Shown piece by piece: positions 9,299 to 18,519 of a DNA stretch of 64,000 nt (its first letter is position 1; each line of letters begins with the position of its first letter). Position numbers and translations under genes: made by a program. A model generated the notes under the pieces. The model was given only the letters and a program-made list of their open reading frames with translations, was not told the origin of the DNA and did no database searches. The DNA comes from Legionella birminghamensis (GTDB lineage Bacteria; Pseudomonadota; Gammaproteobacteria; Legionellales; Legionellaceae): NCBI RefSeq assembly GCF_900452515.1, contig NZ_UGNW01000001.1, positions 1,550,001-1,614,000 of the forward strand, read 5' to 3'.

Positions 9299-9934
9299 AT
9301 GAATAAAGAATTACAGCATTACTATTTGCAACAGATGGGCATTGAACTTTGGCAGGAACGAACTGCGGGGTCCGGTCAGCAACCGGACTTTGATGATTTG
9401 GACCGTCTTTGCCAGGAGGTTGCTTCCTGTCAAAAATGCGGTTTATGCAAAACGCGAACACAGACGGTTTTTGCGCGTGGTAATCCCAAAGCGAAACTAA
9501 TGGTTATTGGTGAAGCGCCTGGTTATCATGAGGATCAGCAGGGAAAACCCTTTGTTGGCAGGGCGGGGGGCTTACTGGATCAAATGTTAAAAAGCATTGG
9601 TTTTGCAGAGGAAGATGTTTATATTGCCAATGTATTAAAATGTCGTCCCCCGGATAACCGGGATCCCAGCGGCGAAGAAATTGTCAAATGCAGCCAATAT
9701 TTAAGCAGACAAATCGCGTTGGTTAAACCTGCGGCTTTATTGGCAGTAGGTCGTTTCGCCGGTCAATTCCTATTAAAGAATAATGCCAGTATGGCGCAAA
9801 TGCGTTCGAACACGCATTATTATGAGAATACACCTTGTATTGTCAGCTACCACCCTGCCTATCTGCTAAGAAAACCGCTGGATAAAAAGAAAGCGTACAG
9901 CGATCTGCTGCAATTGAAAACATTACTATGTTAG
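9299..9934 (+). CDS. Family 4 uracil-DNA glycosylase (4Fe-4S)
   Basis: Excises uracil from DNA in base excision repair. The 211-aa product has four cysteines in the family 4 pattern (C44, C47, C50 in CQKCGLCKTR, then C115 in KCRPPDNR and C131), predicted to hold a 4Fe-4S cluster. The catalytic GEAPG motif is at 71-75 and HPAYLLRKP lies near the C-terminus. The N-terminal ~35 residues are an extension before the cluster-binding region, as in many proteobacterial members. The downstream pseudopilin gene starts inside its last codons, so they are translationally linked. Confidence 0.93.
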   Translation: MNKELQHYYLQQMGIELWQERTAGSGQQPDFDDLDRLCQEVASCQKCGLCKTRTQTVFARGNPKAKLMVIGEAPGYHEDQQGKPFVGRAGGLLDQMLKSIGFAEEDVYIANVLKCRPPDNRDPSGEEIVKCSQYLSRQIALVKPAALLAVGRFAGQFLLKNNASMAQMRSNTHYYENTPCIVSYHPAYLLRKPLDKKKAYSDLLQLKTLLC

Positions 9935-10443
9935 GTCGTATCCCTGTTATCCGCTTTAGAGGGTTTACCTTAGTTGAAAGCATGATTTGTTTAACAATCA
10001 TTTTAATATTAATGACAATTGTATCCCCTCTGCTAAAAAGCAATGACCAACAGATACGCCTTAAGGCATGCAAACAACAACTCATACTAGCACTTCATTT
10101 TGCCAGAAACCAGGCCCTGCTTTCAGGGAAGCCACTGGCATTACGTGCGGAGCCTGACAGCGGCGATTGGTCAAAAGGGATGGTTCTCTTCTTTGATAAT
10201 GCTTCGCATCAGTTTGAAACTAATCTGTTACAGCATCAATGGCATTGGAATTGCCGAAACATTGCAATCAAATGGCATGGATTCCAATCCAGCCAGTATC
10301 TTGTCTTTGCAGCCACTCCCATGCAAGCCGTAGCTAGCGGACGATTTGAGCTTAGCTCAGAAACGCAGGGAATAGATGTAATCATTAATCGTCTGGGAAG
10401 AATCAGGGATTTGGGAGCTGAATCTGCGCCCCATCCCCTATGA
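9928..10443 (+). CDS. GspH/FimT-like type IV pseudopilin (first of two)
   Basis: A 171-aa protein with a prepilin N-terminus: a short positively charged leader, then the cleavage motif RGFTLVES with Glu at +5, and a hydrophobic helix (MICLTIILILMTIVSPLL). The GspH/FimT-type middle contains KACKQQLILALHFARNQALLSGKPLAL. Members are minor pseudopilins that prime the type IV pilus or type II secretion pseudopilus after cleavage by PilD. It overlaps the end of the glycosylase gene by 7 bp and is followed by a second, similar gene. Confidence 0.88.
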   Translation: MLGRIPVIRFRGFTLVESMICLTIILILMTIVSPLLKSNDQQIRLKACKQQLILALHFARNQALLSGKPLALRAEPDSGDWSKGMVLFFDNASHQFETNLLQHQWHWNCRNIAIKWHGFQSSQYLVFAATPMQAVASGRFELSSETQGIDVIINRLGRIRDLGAESAPHPL

Positions 10444-10477
10444 TATAATTATAAAATAGTAATTAGTATGAATCATT

Positions 10478-10990
10478 ATGAAAGAAAAAGGATTTACGCT
10501 GACTGAACTGATTGTGACACTCTGTATCGCTGCAATTTTTATCTCGGTGGCAGTCCCGGGATATTATTCTTTAATTCAAAATAATAAAGTAGTAGCCATG
10601 GTAAACCGCTTGTCAGCCAGTTTGAATTTTGCTCGAATGGAGGCCATTAAAAGAGGGGTGCGCGTGTCGGTGTGCTCAGCGGGAAATGCGTCTTTAACGG
10701 CCTGTGGTTCAGCAACGCAATGGGCTCAGGGTTGGATTGTGTTTGTAGATGCCAATAACAACAATCTGATTGACAGCAATAATGATTTGGTCAAAGTGAA
10801 TGAAGCGTTACCCAGTGGCACTCAGGTTAATGCCAATTCCAATATTGTCAGCTACGATAGCATGGGTTTTGTTTCCAGTGGCGAAATGAATCTTTCGGTT
10901 ACGGCAATTGGTTGCAAGGGAAACAATGCGCGCGCCTTGAATGTGTCTGCCAGTGGAAGACTAAGCATCAGTCGGACTGCCTGCCAGTAA
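10478..10990 (+). CDS. GspH/FimT-like type IV pseudopilin (second of two)
   Basis: A 170-aa prepilin-like protein with the processing site MKEKGFTLTELIVTL and a hydrophobic N-terminal helix. The FimT/GspH body follows: LSASLNFARMEAIKRGVRVSVCSAG, then GWIVFVDANNNNLID. Conserved cysteines near the middle and C-terminus (C62, C68 and others) could form disulfides in the periplasm. This one is closer to the canonical FimT pattern than its upstream neighbour, which it follows by 34 bp. The two are probably paralogues in one unit; each likely caps or primes a pilus-like fibre. Confidence 0.9.
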   Translation: MKEKGFTLTELIVTLCIAAIFISVAVPGYYSLIQNNKVVAMVNRLSASLNFARMEAIKRGVRVSVCSAGNASLTACGSATQWAQGWIVFVDANNNNLIDSNNDLVKVNEALPSGTQVNANSNIVSYDSMGFVSSGEMNLSVTAIGCKGNNARALNVSASGRLSISRTACQ

Positions 10991-11027
10991 CTTGTTTTTT
11001 CTTATGGTATACTATCGTAAATTTTGA

Positions 11028-11564
11028 ATGAGATTATCTCCCATGGTTCAGGAACAAAGCCTGATGCCGTCCCCTGAATGGACTTCCTGGCTAACCCACA
11101 AGACGGCATTAACTGAAAAATTACAGCATGAGACGGGCGAAGCCCGCTTGAAACTGATTCAGCAAATCAAAACAAATTGCAATTGGTGGGACCGATTTTT
11201 TCTCGGTATTTGTGAGAAAAATGTAATTCATCGTGATGTATTGATGGCCTCGCAAGATCAATATTGCTGGTTTGCCCGTTCTGTAATCCCTCTGTCAACC
11301 TTCGATCAAAATATGGTTTTTTTCGAGCGGCTTAAAACTGAATCACTTGGACAGATGGTATTTAACAATCCAGTCGTTAAGCGAGACTGTTTAAGCCATT
11401 ATTTTATTGATAAAAACAGTCAGGAGTACCATTGGATGACTCCTGAATTACGGCAGAATGCGCCTCTTCTCTGGGTACGTTATTCCCGGTTTCTAATTAA
11501 TGAAAATTTTCCATTTTATCTGGTAGAAATTTTATTGCCTGATTTATTGAGGATTGCAAAATGA
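11028..11564 (+). CDS. ubiC: Chorismate lyase
   Basis: Converts chorismate to 4-hydroxybenzoate and pyruvate, the first committed step of ubiquinone synthesis. The 178-aa product is weakly conserved but has the family landmarks: FARSVIPLSTF (active-site Arg region), the LGQMVFNNPVVKRD segment, and the final LVEILLPDLL with its catalytic-type Glu. The gene overlaps ubiA by 4 bp, which is the standard ubiCA arrangement and the strongest support. Another in-frame ATG at 11043 is a possible start; neither has a clear SD. Confidence 0.87.
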   Translation: MRLSPMVQEQSLMPSPEWTSWLTHKTALTEKLQHETGEARLKLIQQIKTNCNWWDRFFLGICEKNVIHRDVLMASQDQYCWFARSVIPLSTFDQNMVFFERLKTESLGQMVFNNPVVKRDCLSHYFIDKNSQEYHWMTPELRQNAPLLWVRYSRFLINENFPFYLVEILLPDLLRIAK

Positions 11565-12406
11565 ATTGGAATGCTTATTATCGACTAGGGCGTTTCGATA
11601 AACCTGTTGGTATTTTATTGTTATGGAGCCCCTCCGCATGGGGGTTATGGTTTGCCAATCAGGGGCATCCTCCATTGATTTTGTTTCTGCAGTTTCTTGC
11701 CGGGACCATTTTAATGCGGGCAGCTGGCTGTGTGATTAATGACATTGCAGATCGAAATATTGATTGCCATGTTCGCCGAACCCGGCACAGACCCTTAACC
11801 GCAGGTGAAATTCCGCTCAAAAAGGCCTTGATTTATTTATTTCTGCTGCTGTTTGCAGCTTTGATGATTTTAATTCAGCTGCCGTTAGCCTGTACTTATT
11901 ATGCCTTGTTTGCACTTTTAATCACGATCATTTACCCCTTTTGCAAGCGATTTATGCAGGCGCCCCAGGTCGTTTTAGGGATCGCATTTTCAATGGGAAT
12001 TCCGATGGCTTACGCTGCTTCAGAGGTTCCGCTTGATAAAACTGCAATTGGTTTACTGCTTATTAATTTTCTATGGACTCTGGCTTATGACACTGAGTAT
12101 GCAATGGCTGATCGCGAGGATGATTTAAAGATTGGGGTCAAATCAACCGCGGTTTTATTTGCGGATTACGACCGTCTGATTATCGCTTTGCTGCAAGGGC
12201 TTTTCCATACTTGCTGGTTATATTTAATTATAAGTGCGGGATTTTATAATCGCGTATTATTGCTGTGCTGGCTGGCTGCCGGAAGCAATTTGATATACCA
12301 GCAATACTTGATTGCAGATCGTGCTCCAAATGCCTGCTTTAAAGCATTTATAATCAACTCCTGGTATGGATTGATTTTATGGCTGGGCATGGTTCTAAGT
12401 TTTTGA
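11561..12406 (+). CDS. ubiA: 4-hydroxybenzoate polyprenyltransferase
   Basis: Integral membrane prenyltransferase that attaches the polyprenyl chain to 4-hydroxybenzoate. The 281-aa product has the two Asp-rich motifs of the UbiA family: NDIADRNID (with HVRRTRHRPL after it) and DTEYAMADREDD. About eight to nine hydrophobic segments surround them. Both motifs are intact. Its start codon overlaps the ubiC stop (ATGA), so the two are coupled. The gene converges on deoC with only 7 bp between stops and no visible terminator. Confidence 0.96.
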   Translation: MNWNAYYRLGRFDKPVGILLLWSPSAWGLWFANQGHPPLILFLQFLAGTILMRAAGCVINDIADRNIDCHVRRTRHRPLTAGEIPLKKALIYLFLLLFAALMILIQLPLACTYYALFALLITIIYPFCKRFMQAPQVVLGIAFSMGIPMAYAASEVPLDKTAIGLLLINFLWTLAYDTEYAMADREDDLKIGVKSTAVLFADYDRLIIALLQGLFHTCWLYLIISAGFYNRVLLLCWLAAGSNLIYQQYLIADRAPNACFKAFIINSWYGLILWLGMVLSF

Positions 12407-12413
12407 AATTATC

Positions 12414-13235
12414 TCAAAGCCTGACCAGCTCATCTAATAAACTGCTTGCACCAATTCTAAAGAAGCTGGGAGAAAGCCTTTGAGATGGAGCTTGCTTTGC
12501 TTGAGGTTGAAGGGGTTCTGATAGGTTAAACCCCAGGGTTTGAGAGCCTAGCATTTGCGAAGCCATTTCTGCATAAAGAAAGGCATCTTCAGGCTTACGA
12601 ATACCGCCTGAGGCTTTAAAACCGACCGGTTTACCGGATTCTTTGATGGCTTTTAGCAGTGTATAGGCGGATAAGGGGGTTGCACCTGCCTCAATTTTAC
12701 CGGTTGAAGTTTTTAAAAAATCACAGCCCAGATCAATTAATTCCTTTGCCAGCGTATACAATATCGCCGGTGATCTGAACGCGCCAGTTTCTATAATCAC
12801 TTTAAACAGGATTCGGTGATATTTGCACAAAGCCAAGGCTTGTCTGCATCGTTCTAATGCCGGTTCCCGGTATCCATTCAAATAGAGTGAATAAGGAAAG
12901 ACATAATCGATTTCATCAATGGGATACTCGGATAGAAGATCCTCCAACTGGGACATTACCATCGCTGCCGGCTCTTCTCCGCTGGGGAAGTTGAGAACTG
13001 TTGCCCATTTACAGGAGTTTTTTTCTGATAGCCAGGCTAAATGCTGCGGGTATATGCATAGAGCCGCAACATTAAACTGCTCGCCTTTTAATTGGAGTTG
13101 CTGAATCTGTTCTGCTGTCGCCTGTTTGTCCAATAGAGTTAAGTCAATACAGGATATAATCGTCTGGGCAGAAATCTCTGTTTCAACTACCTGTCTTTCC
13201 ATGAGAAACTCTTCAAATTCAGCGTTTATGCTCAT
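12414..13235 (-). CDS. deoC: Deoxyribose-phosphate aldolase
   Basis: Cleaves 2-deoxyribose-5-phosphate to glyceraldehyde-3-phosphate and acetaldehyde in deoxynucleoside catabolism. The 273-aa product has the class I aldolase motifs FKVIIETGAF, the Schiff-base lysine in FLKTSTGKIEAGAT, and GFKASGGIRKPEDA. It lies downstream of a purine nucleoside phosphorylase with a 4-bp overlap, so together they release and degrade the sugar of (deoxy)nucleosides. Slightly longer than the E. coli enzyme (259 aa), mostly at the N-terminus. Confidence 0.95.
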   Translation of the reverse strand: MSINAEFEEFLMERQVVETEISAQTIISCIDLTLLDKQATAEQIQQLQLKGEQFNVAALCIYPQHLAWLSEKNSCKWATVLNFPSGEEPAAMVMSQLEDLLSEYPIDEIDYVFPYSLYLNGYREPALERCRQALALCKYHRILFKVIIETGAFRSPAILYTLAKELIDLGCDFLKTSTGKIEAGATPLSAYTLLKAIKESGKPVGFKASGGIRKPEDAFLYAEMASQMLGSQTLGFNLSEPLQPQAKQAPSQRLSPSFFRIGASSLLDELVRL

Positions 13236-14062
13236 GTCAGGCTGGCAATGAATTCTTTAATCAGAATATTTAGTCGTTCAGCAGCCTGATTCGCCATAGC
13301 GACAACTGCATCATGGCTATGACTGCAGCTGGCAAGACCAGTGGCATGATTCGTAATTGTAGCGATAACCGCTACTTTCATACCGCAATGATTAGCAACC
13401 AGCACTTCAGGAACGGTTGACATTCCCACAGCATCGGCACCTAAAATACGGAATGCGCGAATTTCAGCAGCGGTTTCATAATTCGGGCCAATCACGGCGA
13501 TGTAGACACCCTGATGCAGACTTATATTGCTTCTTTCTGCAATTTCAAGAAATTTTTCCCGCATGCTTTCGTCATAGGCATTATCCAGGGGGAAAAAACG
13601 CGGACCAAACTCATCGTCGTTAGGACCAACGAGCGGATTTCCGGGTTGAAGATTAATATGGTCAGTTATCAGCATCAATTCCCCAGGCCCGACCTCTTCA
13701 CGAAGCGATCCGGAAGCGTTAGTTGCAAGAAAATATTCACAGCCCAGTAATTTTAAAGTGCGGACGTAATTCTTCACAATCTCATGGTTTAAGCCTTCAT
13801 AGCTGTGTGCGCGTCCCTGCAAACAGGCGACGTTGACGCCGGCCAATCTTCCCAAAACCAGATTACCGCTGTGACCCTTCACCGTTGTACTGGGAAACCC
13901 GGGTAAAGCGTCATAGCTAATGGTAACGGCTTCTTCAATCTGTTCAGCAAAACTTCCTAAGCCAGAGCCTAATACTATTCCAATGACAGGCTTGAAATCT
14001 GGCACTATTTGACGGATTTTTGCAGCAGCCAGGGAAGGGGTATTTGCATTAATTTCGTTCAT
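13232..14062 (-). CDS. Purine nucleoside phosphorylase (trimeric, PNP-I type)
   Basis: Phosphorolysis of inosine/guanosine and deoxy forms to base plus (deoxy)ribose-1-phosphate. The 276-aa product shows the trimeric PNP pattern: GIVLGSGLGSFA, the phosphate-binding TTVKGHSGNLVLG, CLQGRAHSYEG, FLATNASGSL, and the base site VIGPNYETAAEIRAF followed by GMSTVPEVLVANHCG. It belongs to the PunA/XapA type and not to hexameric DeoD. It starts the two-gene operon with deoC. Confidence 0.93.
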   Translation of the reverse strand: MNEINANTPSLAAAKIRQIVPDFKPVIGIVLGSGLGSFAEQIEEAVTISYDALPGFPSTTVKGHSGNLVLGRLAGVNVACLQGRAHSYEGLNHEIVKNYVRTLKLLGCEYFLATNASGSLREEVGPGELMLITDHINLQPGNPLVGPNDDEFGPRFFPLDNAYDESMREKFLEIAERSNISLHQGVYIAVIGPNYETAAEIRAFRILGADAVGMSTVPEVLVANHCGMKVAVIATITNHATGLASCSHSHDAVVAMANQAAERLNILIKEFIASLT

Positions 14063-14140
14063 TTAACCAACCGATTAAAATCTAAAAAAAGAGGATGGAC
14101 TATACTGGGTAACGCTGATTATTTCAATACACCCGGGTAG

Positions 14141-14160
14141 GTTGGGCTGTAAAGCCCAAC
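14141..14160. repeat. Dispersed palindrome GTTGGGCTGTAAAGCCCAAC
   Basis: Perfect 8-bp arms (GTTGGGCT / AGCCCAAC) around GTAA, one base before the cpxA stop on the minus strand. Same family as the hairpins at 9206 and 50767. It may fold in the cpxA mRNA tail, but there is no T tract. Confidence 0.7.
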
Positions 14161-14161
14161 A

Positions 14162-15526
14162 TCAACGCTTTGTTGCTACAGGCAGAATAATTCTTACCTG
14201 CAAGCCGCCACCAATTCGGTTATAGGCTTTAATTTGCCCCTGATGTAAACGGACAGCCTTCTGGGCAATTGACAGGCCAAGGCCGTAACCACCGGTTTTC
14301 TTTTCCCTGGAGGTATCGACCCGATAGAAAGGATTGAAAATTTTCTCAAGCTGCTCTTCCGGTACTCCTGGGCCGCGGTCACAGATATCAATTAGCAAAT
14401 TGCCTTCTGTAAGGCCAAGATGCACGCTAACTGATTCATCGGGCGGCGAATAGCGCAATGCATTCCTGATGATATTTTCTATCGCCCGGTGAATCAGACG
14501 CTCATCAATAAATAACTCGCAGTCTAGGCTGTCCGCCAGAGTAACCAGCGGTTTTTCATCGGCAAATTCGTAATTTGCATCTTCAATTATACGCGACAAT
14601 AATTCCTTGATATTGCAGGGCGTACGATGGAGATCATCGACTGATTTATCAAGACGGGCAAATTGCAGTATTTCACTGATTAAAGAATTCAAACGCAGAC
14701 ACTCTACTTCCATGCGGCAGAACTCGCTGTCAGCCGCTCCCTGGGCTTTCTTACGGCCGAGTTCGATGGCAATCTGCAATCTGGCTAATGGGGAGCGCAA
14801 CTCATGGGAAATATCCTGCAGCAACCGCTCTTTAGACAGGATAATTGTTTCTAGTTTTTCCGCCATTCGGTCAAATTCGCCGCTAAGTTCTGCAATTTCG
14901 TCGCGGCTATGCCCCTTAAAACTACCGACGCGCGTATTTAATTTACCTGTGGCAATTGACTTGGCTGCCATGCGCAGAGAGCGAAGCGGCTGGGTCAGGT
15001 AAATAGAAAGCAGATAGCAGATGAGGCCGCTAATGAAAATGGCGATTGTTAGTCGAATAGTCAGACCTGCCCAGGGTATTTGTACAAAATGGGCCAGTGG
15101 TTTTTCACTGACGGCAACCAGACGATAGGCTCTGCCTGATGTGGAGAGGATTTCATGGCTGACAATGATTAGGTTGCCGTATTTAATCATTCCGTCATCG
15201 AGTTCTTCTTTGACCAGATGATTGGTAATATCTTTAACCACTCCTGGTGGTGTTTGATTTCCAATGATTTCACCAGTGCTGCAGATTAAAAATAGTTCCA
15301 TATGCCTGGCAATTCCAATTTGCGCCAGCCAGGTTTTCAAAGCGCTGTGTTTGCCCGACTCAAAAGTGGCCACTGCGGCATTGGCATAACTATCCATGAA
15401 CACTTGTTCACGAACCGGTATTGATGATTTCTGTGCGATTTCGCTGGTTACCCAGGCGGTGGTGATAATAATTAAAATGGTAGCAAGCCAAAAAGAGAGA
15501 AAAATTTTCCAATACAGACTACGCAT
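14162..15526 (-). CDS. cpxA: Sensor histidine kinase CpxA
   Basis: Inner membrane sensor kinase of the envelope-stress system CpxRA. From the ATG at 15526 the 454-aa protein starts MRSLYWKIFLSFWLA, with TM1 at about residues 8-28, a ~120-residue periplasmic sensor, and TM2 near 155-180. A HAMP linker follows, then HisKA with QDISHELRSPLARLQ (phospho-His) and HATPase_c with IENIIRNALRYSP, DRGPGVPEEQ and GGYGLGLSIA. All catalytic boxes are intact. The start overlaps the end of cpxR by 8 bp, so the pair is cotranscribed. In L. pneumophila, CpxRA is known to control icm/dot and effector genes. Confidence 0.92.
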   Translation of the reverse strand: MRSLYWKIFLSFWLATILIIITTAWVTSEIAQKSSIPVREQVFMDSYANAAVATFESGKHSALKTWLAQIGIARHMELFLICSTGEIIGNQTPPGVVKDITNHLVKEELDDGMIKYGNLIIVSHEILSTSGRAYRLVAVSEKPLAHFVQIPWAGLTIRLTIAIFISGLICYLLSIYLTQPLRSLRMAAKSIATGKLNTRVGSFKGHSRDEIAELSGEFDRMAEKLETIILSKERLLQDISHELRSPLARLQIAIELGRKKAQGAADSEFCRMEVECLRLNSLISEILQFARLDKSVDDLHRTPCNIKELLSRIIEDANYEFADEKPLVTLADSLDCELFIDERLIHRAIENIIRNALRYSPPDESVSVHLGLTEGNLLIDICDRGPGVPEEQLEKIFNPFYRVDTSREKKTGGYGLGLSIAQKAVRLHQGQIKAYNRIGGGLQVRIILPVATKR

Positions 15527-16199
15527 TAAACATGTACCCAAAACCGCGAACGGTTTTAATGAGTGGTTCTCCTTCCTGGTTATCTCCTAATTTGGTACGC
15601 AGGTTACTGATATGGACATCAATACTGCGGTCGTAAGCCGTATATTTACGCCCCAGCGCATACTCGGTCAGCTCTTCCTTGGAAAAGGCTTGTCCAGGTG
15701 ACTTAATCAGCATTTCCAATATATTAAATTCGGCATTGGTTAATTCCATAACGCTGCCATGGTGCGTGGCAATGCGCTTGGAGCAGTCCACAACAATATC
15801 ATGATGCTCTATAACAGGGCGATGGACGGGCGCTTTTTGGGTACGGCGTAGTATGGCTCTCAGGCGGGCAACCAATTCGCGTGGATTGCAGGGCTTCGGT
15901 AAATAATCGTCAGCGCCAATTTCGAGGCCTACGATGCGATCAATATCGTCCCCGCGGGCGGTTAGCATTAATACGGGCGTTTCGAGATGTTCCCGAATTG
16001 CTTTTAACACTTCAAACCCATTGAGTTTGGGTAACATGACATCAAGAATGATAGCGTCAAAGGATTGATTAAGCGCTTTTTTGACTGCGGTCTCACCATC
16101 GTGGACACAGACAACATTAAAACCCTCCGGTTCGAGATATTGTTCCAATAGATCGGTTAATTCAGTGTCGTCATCAACAATCAAGATATTACTGTTCAT
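15519..16199 (-). CDS. cpxR: Response regulator CpxR (OmpR family)
   Basis: A 226-aa response regulator partner of CpxA. The receiver domain has the acidic pocket DDD (9-11), phospho-acceptor D53 in IILDVMLPKLNG and K102 in DYLPKPCNPREL. The C-terminal winged helix has VMELTNAEFNILEMLI, AYDRSIDVHISNLRTKLG and TVRGFGYMF, which is OmpR/PhoB type. The synteny with cpxA and the specific LTDLLEQYLEPEGF start are Cpx-like. About 37 bp separate it from corC upstream on the same strand, so read-through from the corC operon is possible. Confidence 0.93.
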   Translation of the reverse strand: MNSNILIVDDDTELTDLLEQYLEPEGFNVVCVHDGETAVKKALNQSFDAIILDVMLPKLNGFEVLKAIREHLETPVLMLTARGDDIDRIVGLEIGADDYLPKPCNPRELVARLRAILRRTQKAPVHRPVIEHHDIVVDCSKRIATHHGSVMELTNAEFNILEMLIKSPGQAFSKEELTEYALGRKYTAYDRSIDVHISNLRTKLGDNQEGEPLIKTVRGFGYMFNA

Positions 16200-16236
16200 G
16201 TTAATTAATCCTGTAAGTCTCTTTTCTGAATACTAA

Positions 16237-17097
16237 TCACAGCGCGAAGGATTGCTCCAGATGTTTATCGCGTGGCCGCTTGTCCAGACAGGATAATAGC
16301 TTTATCCGTCGGGCATCTGCATTAATAACCTTAAACTCAAATTGATCCAGGGTAATTATTTCGCCGCGTTTAGGCAAATAGCCAAAACCAGCCATCACGA
16401 TACCTCCTATGGTATCATAAGTTTCGTCACTGAAATTGCAATTCAGTTCTTCATTGAACTCTTCAATAGGCATATGCGCTTTAATAATATACTGCGAATC
16501 GCCATGCGCTTTTATGTAGGCTTCCTCGTCAATATCAAACTCATCAGCAATATCGCCAATGATTTGTTCGATTACATCTTCTATGGTAACAAAGCCGCTG
16601 ACAGCGCCATATTCATCAACGACTAATGCCATATGATTGCGATTGCTGCGAAATTCGCTCAATAATACGTCAAGTCTTTTGCTTTCTGGTACGAAGGTAG
16701 CCAGTCGGATAACATCGCTTAAATCGAGCTCTTCATCTGTTTGACCATGAAATCTTAATAAGTCTTTAGCATGCAAAATGCCGATAATATCATCCTCACT
16801 GTCACCCGTAACCGGGAAGCGCGAATGGCCAGAACTGGTGACTGTTTCGATGATTTTCTTAAAATCATCATTAAGCGAGATAAAAGTGATCTGCTTTTTA
16901 GGCAGCATAATATCCCTGACGCGCATTTGGCTGAATTGAATAACCCCTTCAATCATGGCCAGTGTTTCTGAATCAATAAGGGAACGGATTTGAGCATCTC
17001 TTAAAAGACTAATCAACTCTTCTTTATTTTGCGGTTCGACCTGAAGAAATTGTTTCAGCCGTACAAACCATGAGCCGCCTTCATCCTCTTTATTCAA
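16237..17097 (-). CDS. corC: CorC/HlyC-family CBS-domain protein
   Basis: Soluble CorC-type protein linked to magnesium/cobalt efflux or membrane-repair functions. About 286 aa: a short N-terminal part (LNKEDEGGSWFVRLKQFL), paired CBS domains (VRDIMLPKKQ, HSRFPVTGD, DDIIGILHAKDLL, NHMALVVDEYGAVSGFVTIE) and a C-terminal CorC_HlyC domain (FNEELNCNF, ETYDTIGGIVMAGFGYLPKRGE). The frame is open far upstream, but that extension lies over ybeY and is implausible. I chose the TTG at 17097, with AGAGG nine bases upstream and an 8-bp overlap with the ybeY end. A typical phoH-ybeY-corC operon. Confidence 0.9.
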   Translation of the reverse strand: MNKEDEGGSWFVRLKQFLQVEPQNKEELISLLRDAQIRSLIDSETLAMIEGVIQFSQMRVRDIMLPKKQITFISLNDDFKKIIETVTSSGHSRFPVTGDSEDDIIGILHAKDLLRFHGQTDEELDLSDVIRLATFVPESKRLDVLLSEFRSNRNHMALVVDEYGAVSGFVTIEDVIEQIIGDIADEFDIDEEAYIKAHGDSQYIIKAHMPIEEFNEELNCNFSDETYDTIGGIVMAGFGYLPKRGEIITLDQFEFKVINADARRIKLLSCLDKRPRDKHLEQSFAL

Positions 17098-17566
17098 GAT
17101 GGTTATCCTCTTCGTTATAGGGATTACTGAAACCGAATTGCTCAAGCAATTGAATTTCCTCCTGTTGCATCCGTTTCTCATCTTCTGCTTCAATATGATC
17201 ATAACCAAGAAGATGGAGTACACCATGAATAATGATGTGTGCCCAGTGGGATTCCAGTGATTTTTCCTGTTCACGGCTTTCTTCAGCCAATACAGACGGG
17301 CAAATAATCACATCTCCCAGAAAAGGGAAATCAAGTTCAATATGGGGAGGAATAACGCTGGGAAACGCCAGGACATTGGTTGGCTTGTCTTTTTTACGAT
17401 AATTTTGGTTCAGTGTCCTAATCTCATCGGAATCAACAAAACGCAATGTTAATTCAGCAGAATCCTTATGGGCGAGCAGCGCCGATTGTGCCCAGTTAAT
17501 GAGCTTTTCTTCTGGAAAGGGTAAAGGGTTTTCACAGGCAACCTGCAAATCAATGTGATAATTCAT
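17090..17566 (-). CDS. ybeY: Endoribonuclease YbeY
   Basis: Metal-dependent endoRNase for 16S rRNA 3'-end maturation and ribosome quality control. The 158-aa product has the zinc motif HGVLHLLGYDH (three His) near the C-terminus, and the conserved RFVDSDEIRTLNQNYRKKDKPTNVLAFP stretch in two parts (RTLNQNYRKKDKPTNVL is the best-conserved piece). Its ATG overlaps the end of the phoH-like gene by 4 bp, and corC begins inside its 3' end. Confidence 0.96.
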   Translation of the reverse strand: MNYHIDLQVACENPLPFPEEKLINWAQSALLAHKDSAELTLRFVDSDEIRTLNQNYRKKDKPTNVLAFPSVIPPHIELDFPFLGDVIICPSVLAEESREQEKSLESHWAHIIIHGVLHLLGYDHIEAEDEKRMQQEEIQLLEQFGFSNPYNEEDNHLE

Positions 17567-18519
17567 TGTCTATCATCCTCGGATTGCTGACGCTCATAAC
17601 AATCCACAATTTTGGATACCAAGGGATGCCTGACGACTTCCCTGCTGGAAAAAGTATGAATAGAAATATCGTCGAGTTTTTCAAATAATTTTACTGCATG
17701 AATTAAACCGGAATCCACATTTTTGGGCAAGTCTACCTGGGTCATATCGCCAGTGATCACCGTTTTGGATCCAAACCCCATTCGGGTCAAAAACATTTTC
17801 ATTTGCATTATTGTCGTATTTTGTGCTTCATCAAGAATAATGAATGCTTCATTAAGTGTCCTGCCGCGCATAAAGGCTAAAGGCAAAATTTCTATTACGT
17901 CACTCTGAATAAGCTTCTGTGCCTCTTTAAAACCAATCATTTCATAGAGGGCATCATAGACAGGGCGAAGATAGGGTAATACTTTCTCAACCAAATCACC
18001 TGGCAAAAATCCCAGTTTTTCACCTGCCTCAACGGCTGGCCTTACAAAAACCAGGCGTTGGACTTCCCCTTTTTCGAAGCTTTCAATGGCTTTTGAAACT
18101 GCCAGATAAGTTTTTCCCGTACCGGCCGGGCCAACCGCAAAAATTATATCATGTGTATCAATACTGGAAAGATATTCCGCCTGTTTGGTATTTCGAGGCA
18201 GGATAGTTTTCCTGCTTAGTCTTATAGGGTGATGCATATGTTTTTTTGATTCCTTGATCAATAGTAAGGATTGCACATCATCGCGGCTAATCGGCTCATC
18301 TGCCATCTCATATAAATTGATAATGATGCTGCCGGCCTGATTGATCGCTTCTCGTGAGTGACCAGATAATGAAAATCCATCCTGTCTCGTCTTAATGGAC
18401 ACAGAAAATGTATTTTCAATGAGGGAAAGGTTTTCGTGGTAAATACCACACAGGTTCGCAAGCCTTTCCATGGTTAGTGCTGGCAAGTGAATATGTTTAT
18501 TGTGGGGTGTACTGCTCAA
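17563..18519 (-). CDS. ybeZ: PhoH-like ATPase YbeZ
   Basis: PhoH-family ATPase, considered a partner of YbeY in RNA metabolism. The 318-aa protein has an N-terminal KH-like region, Walker A GPAGTGKTYLAVSKA, and Walker B-like FIILDEAQNTT, followed by ITGDMTQVDLP and REVVRHPLVSKIV. All are hallmark PhoH sequences. First gene of the ybeZ-ybeY-corC operon. miaB, which precedes it in many gammaproteobacteria, is not here; zapD lies upstream instead. Confidence 0.95.
   Translation of the reverse strand: MSSTPHNKHIHLPALTMERLANLCGIYHENLSLIENTFSVSIKTRQDGFSLSGHSREAINQAGSIIINLYEMADEPISRDDVQSLLLIKESKKHMHHPIRLSRKTILPRNTKQAEYLSSIDTHDIIFAVGPAGTGKTYLAVSKAIESFEKGEVQRLVFVRPAVEAGEKLGFLPGDLVEKVLPYLRPVYDALYEMIGFKEAQKLIQSDVIEILPLAFMRGRTLNEAFIILDEAQNTTIMQMKMFLTRMGFGSKTVITGDMTQVDLPKNVDSGLIHAVKLFEKLDDISIHTFSSREVVRHPLVSKIVDCYERQQSEDDRQ

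Noticed and set aside
17098..17274. Upstream extension of corC over ybeY
   Set aside because: The added residues are basic and random-looking, and are read out of frame across ybeY; the TTG at 17097 has an SD and fits the family length.
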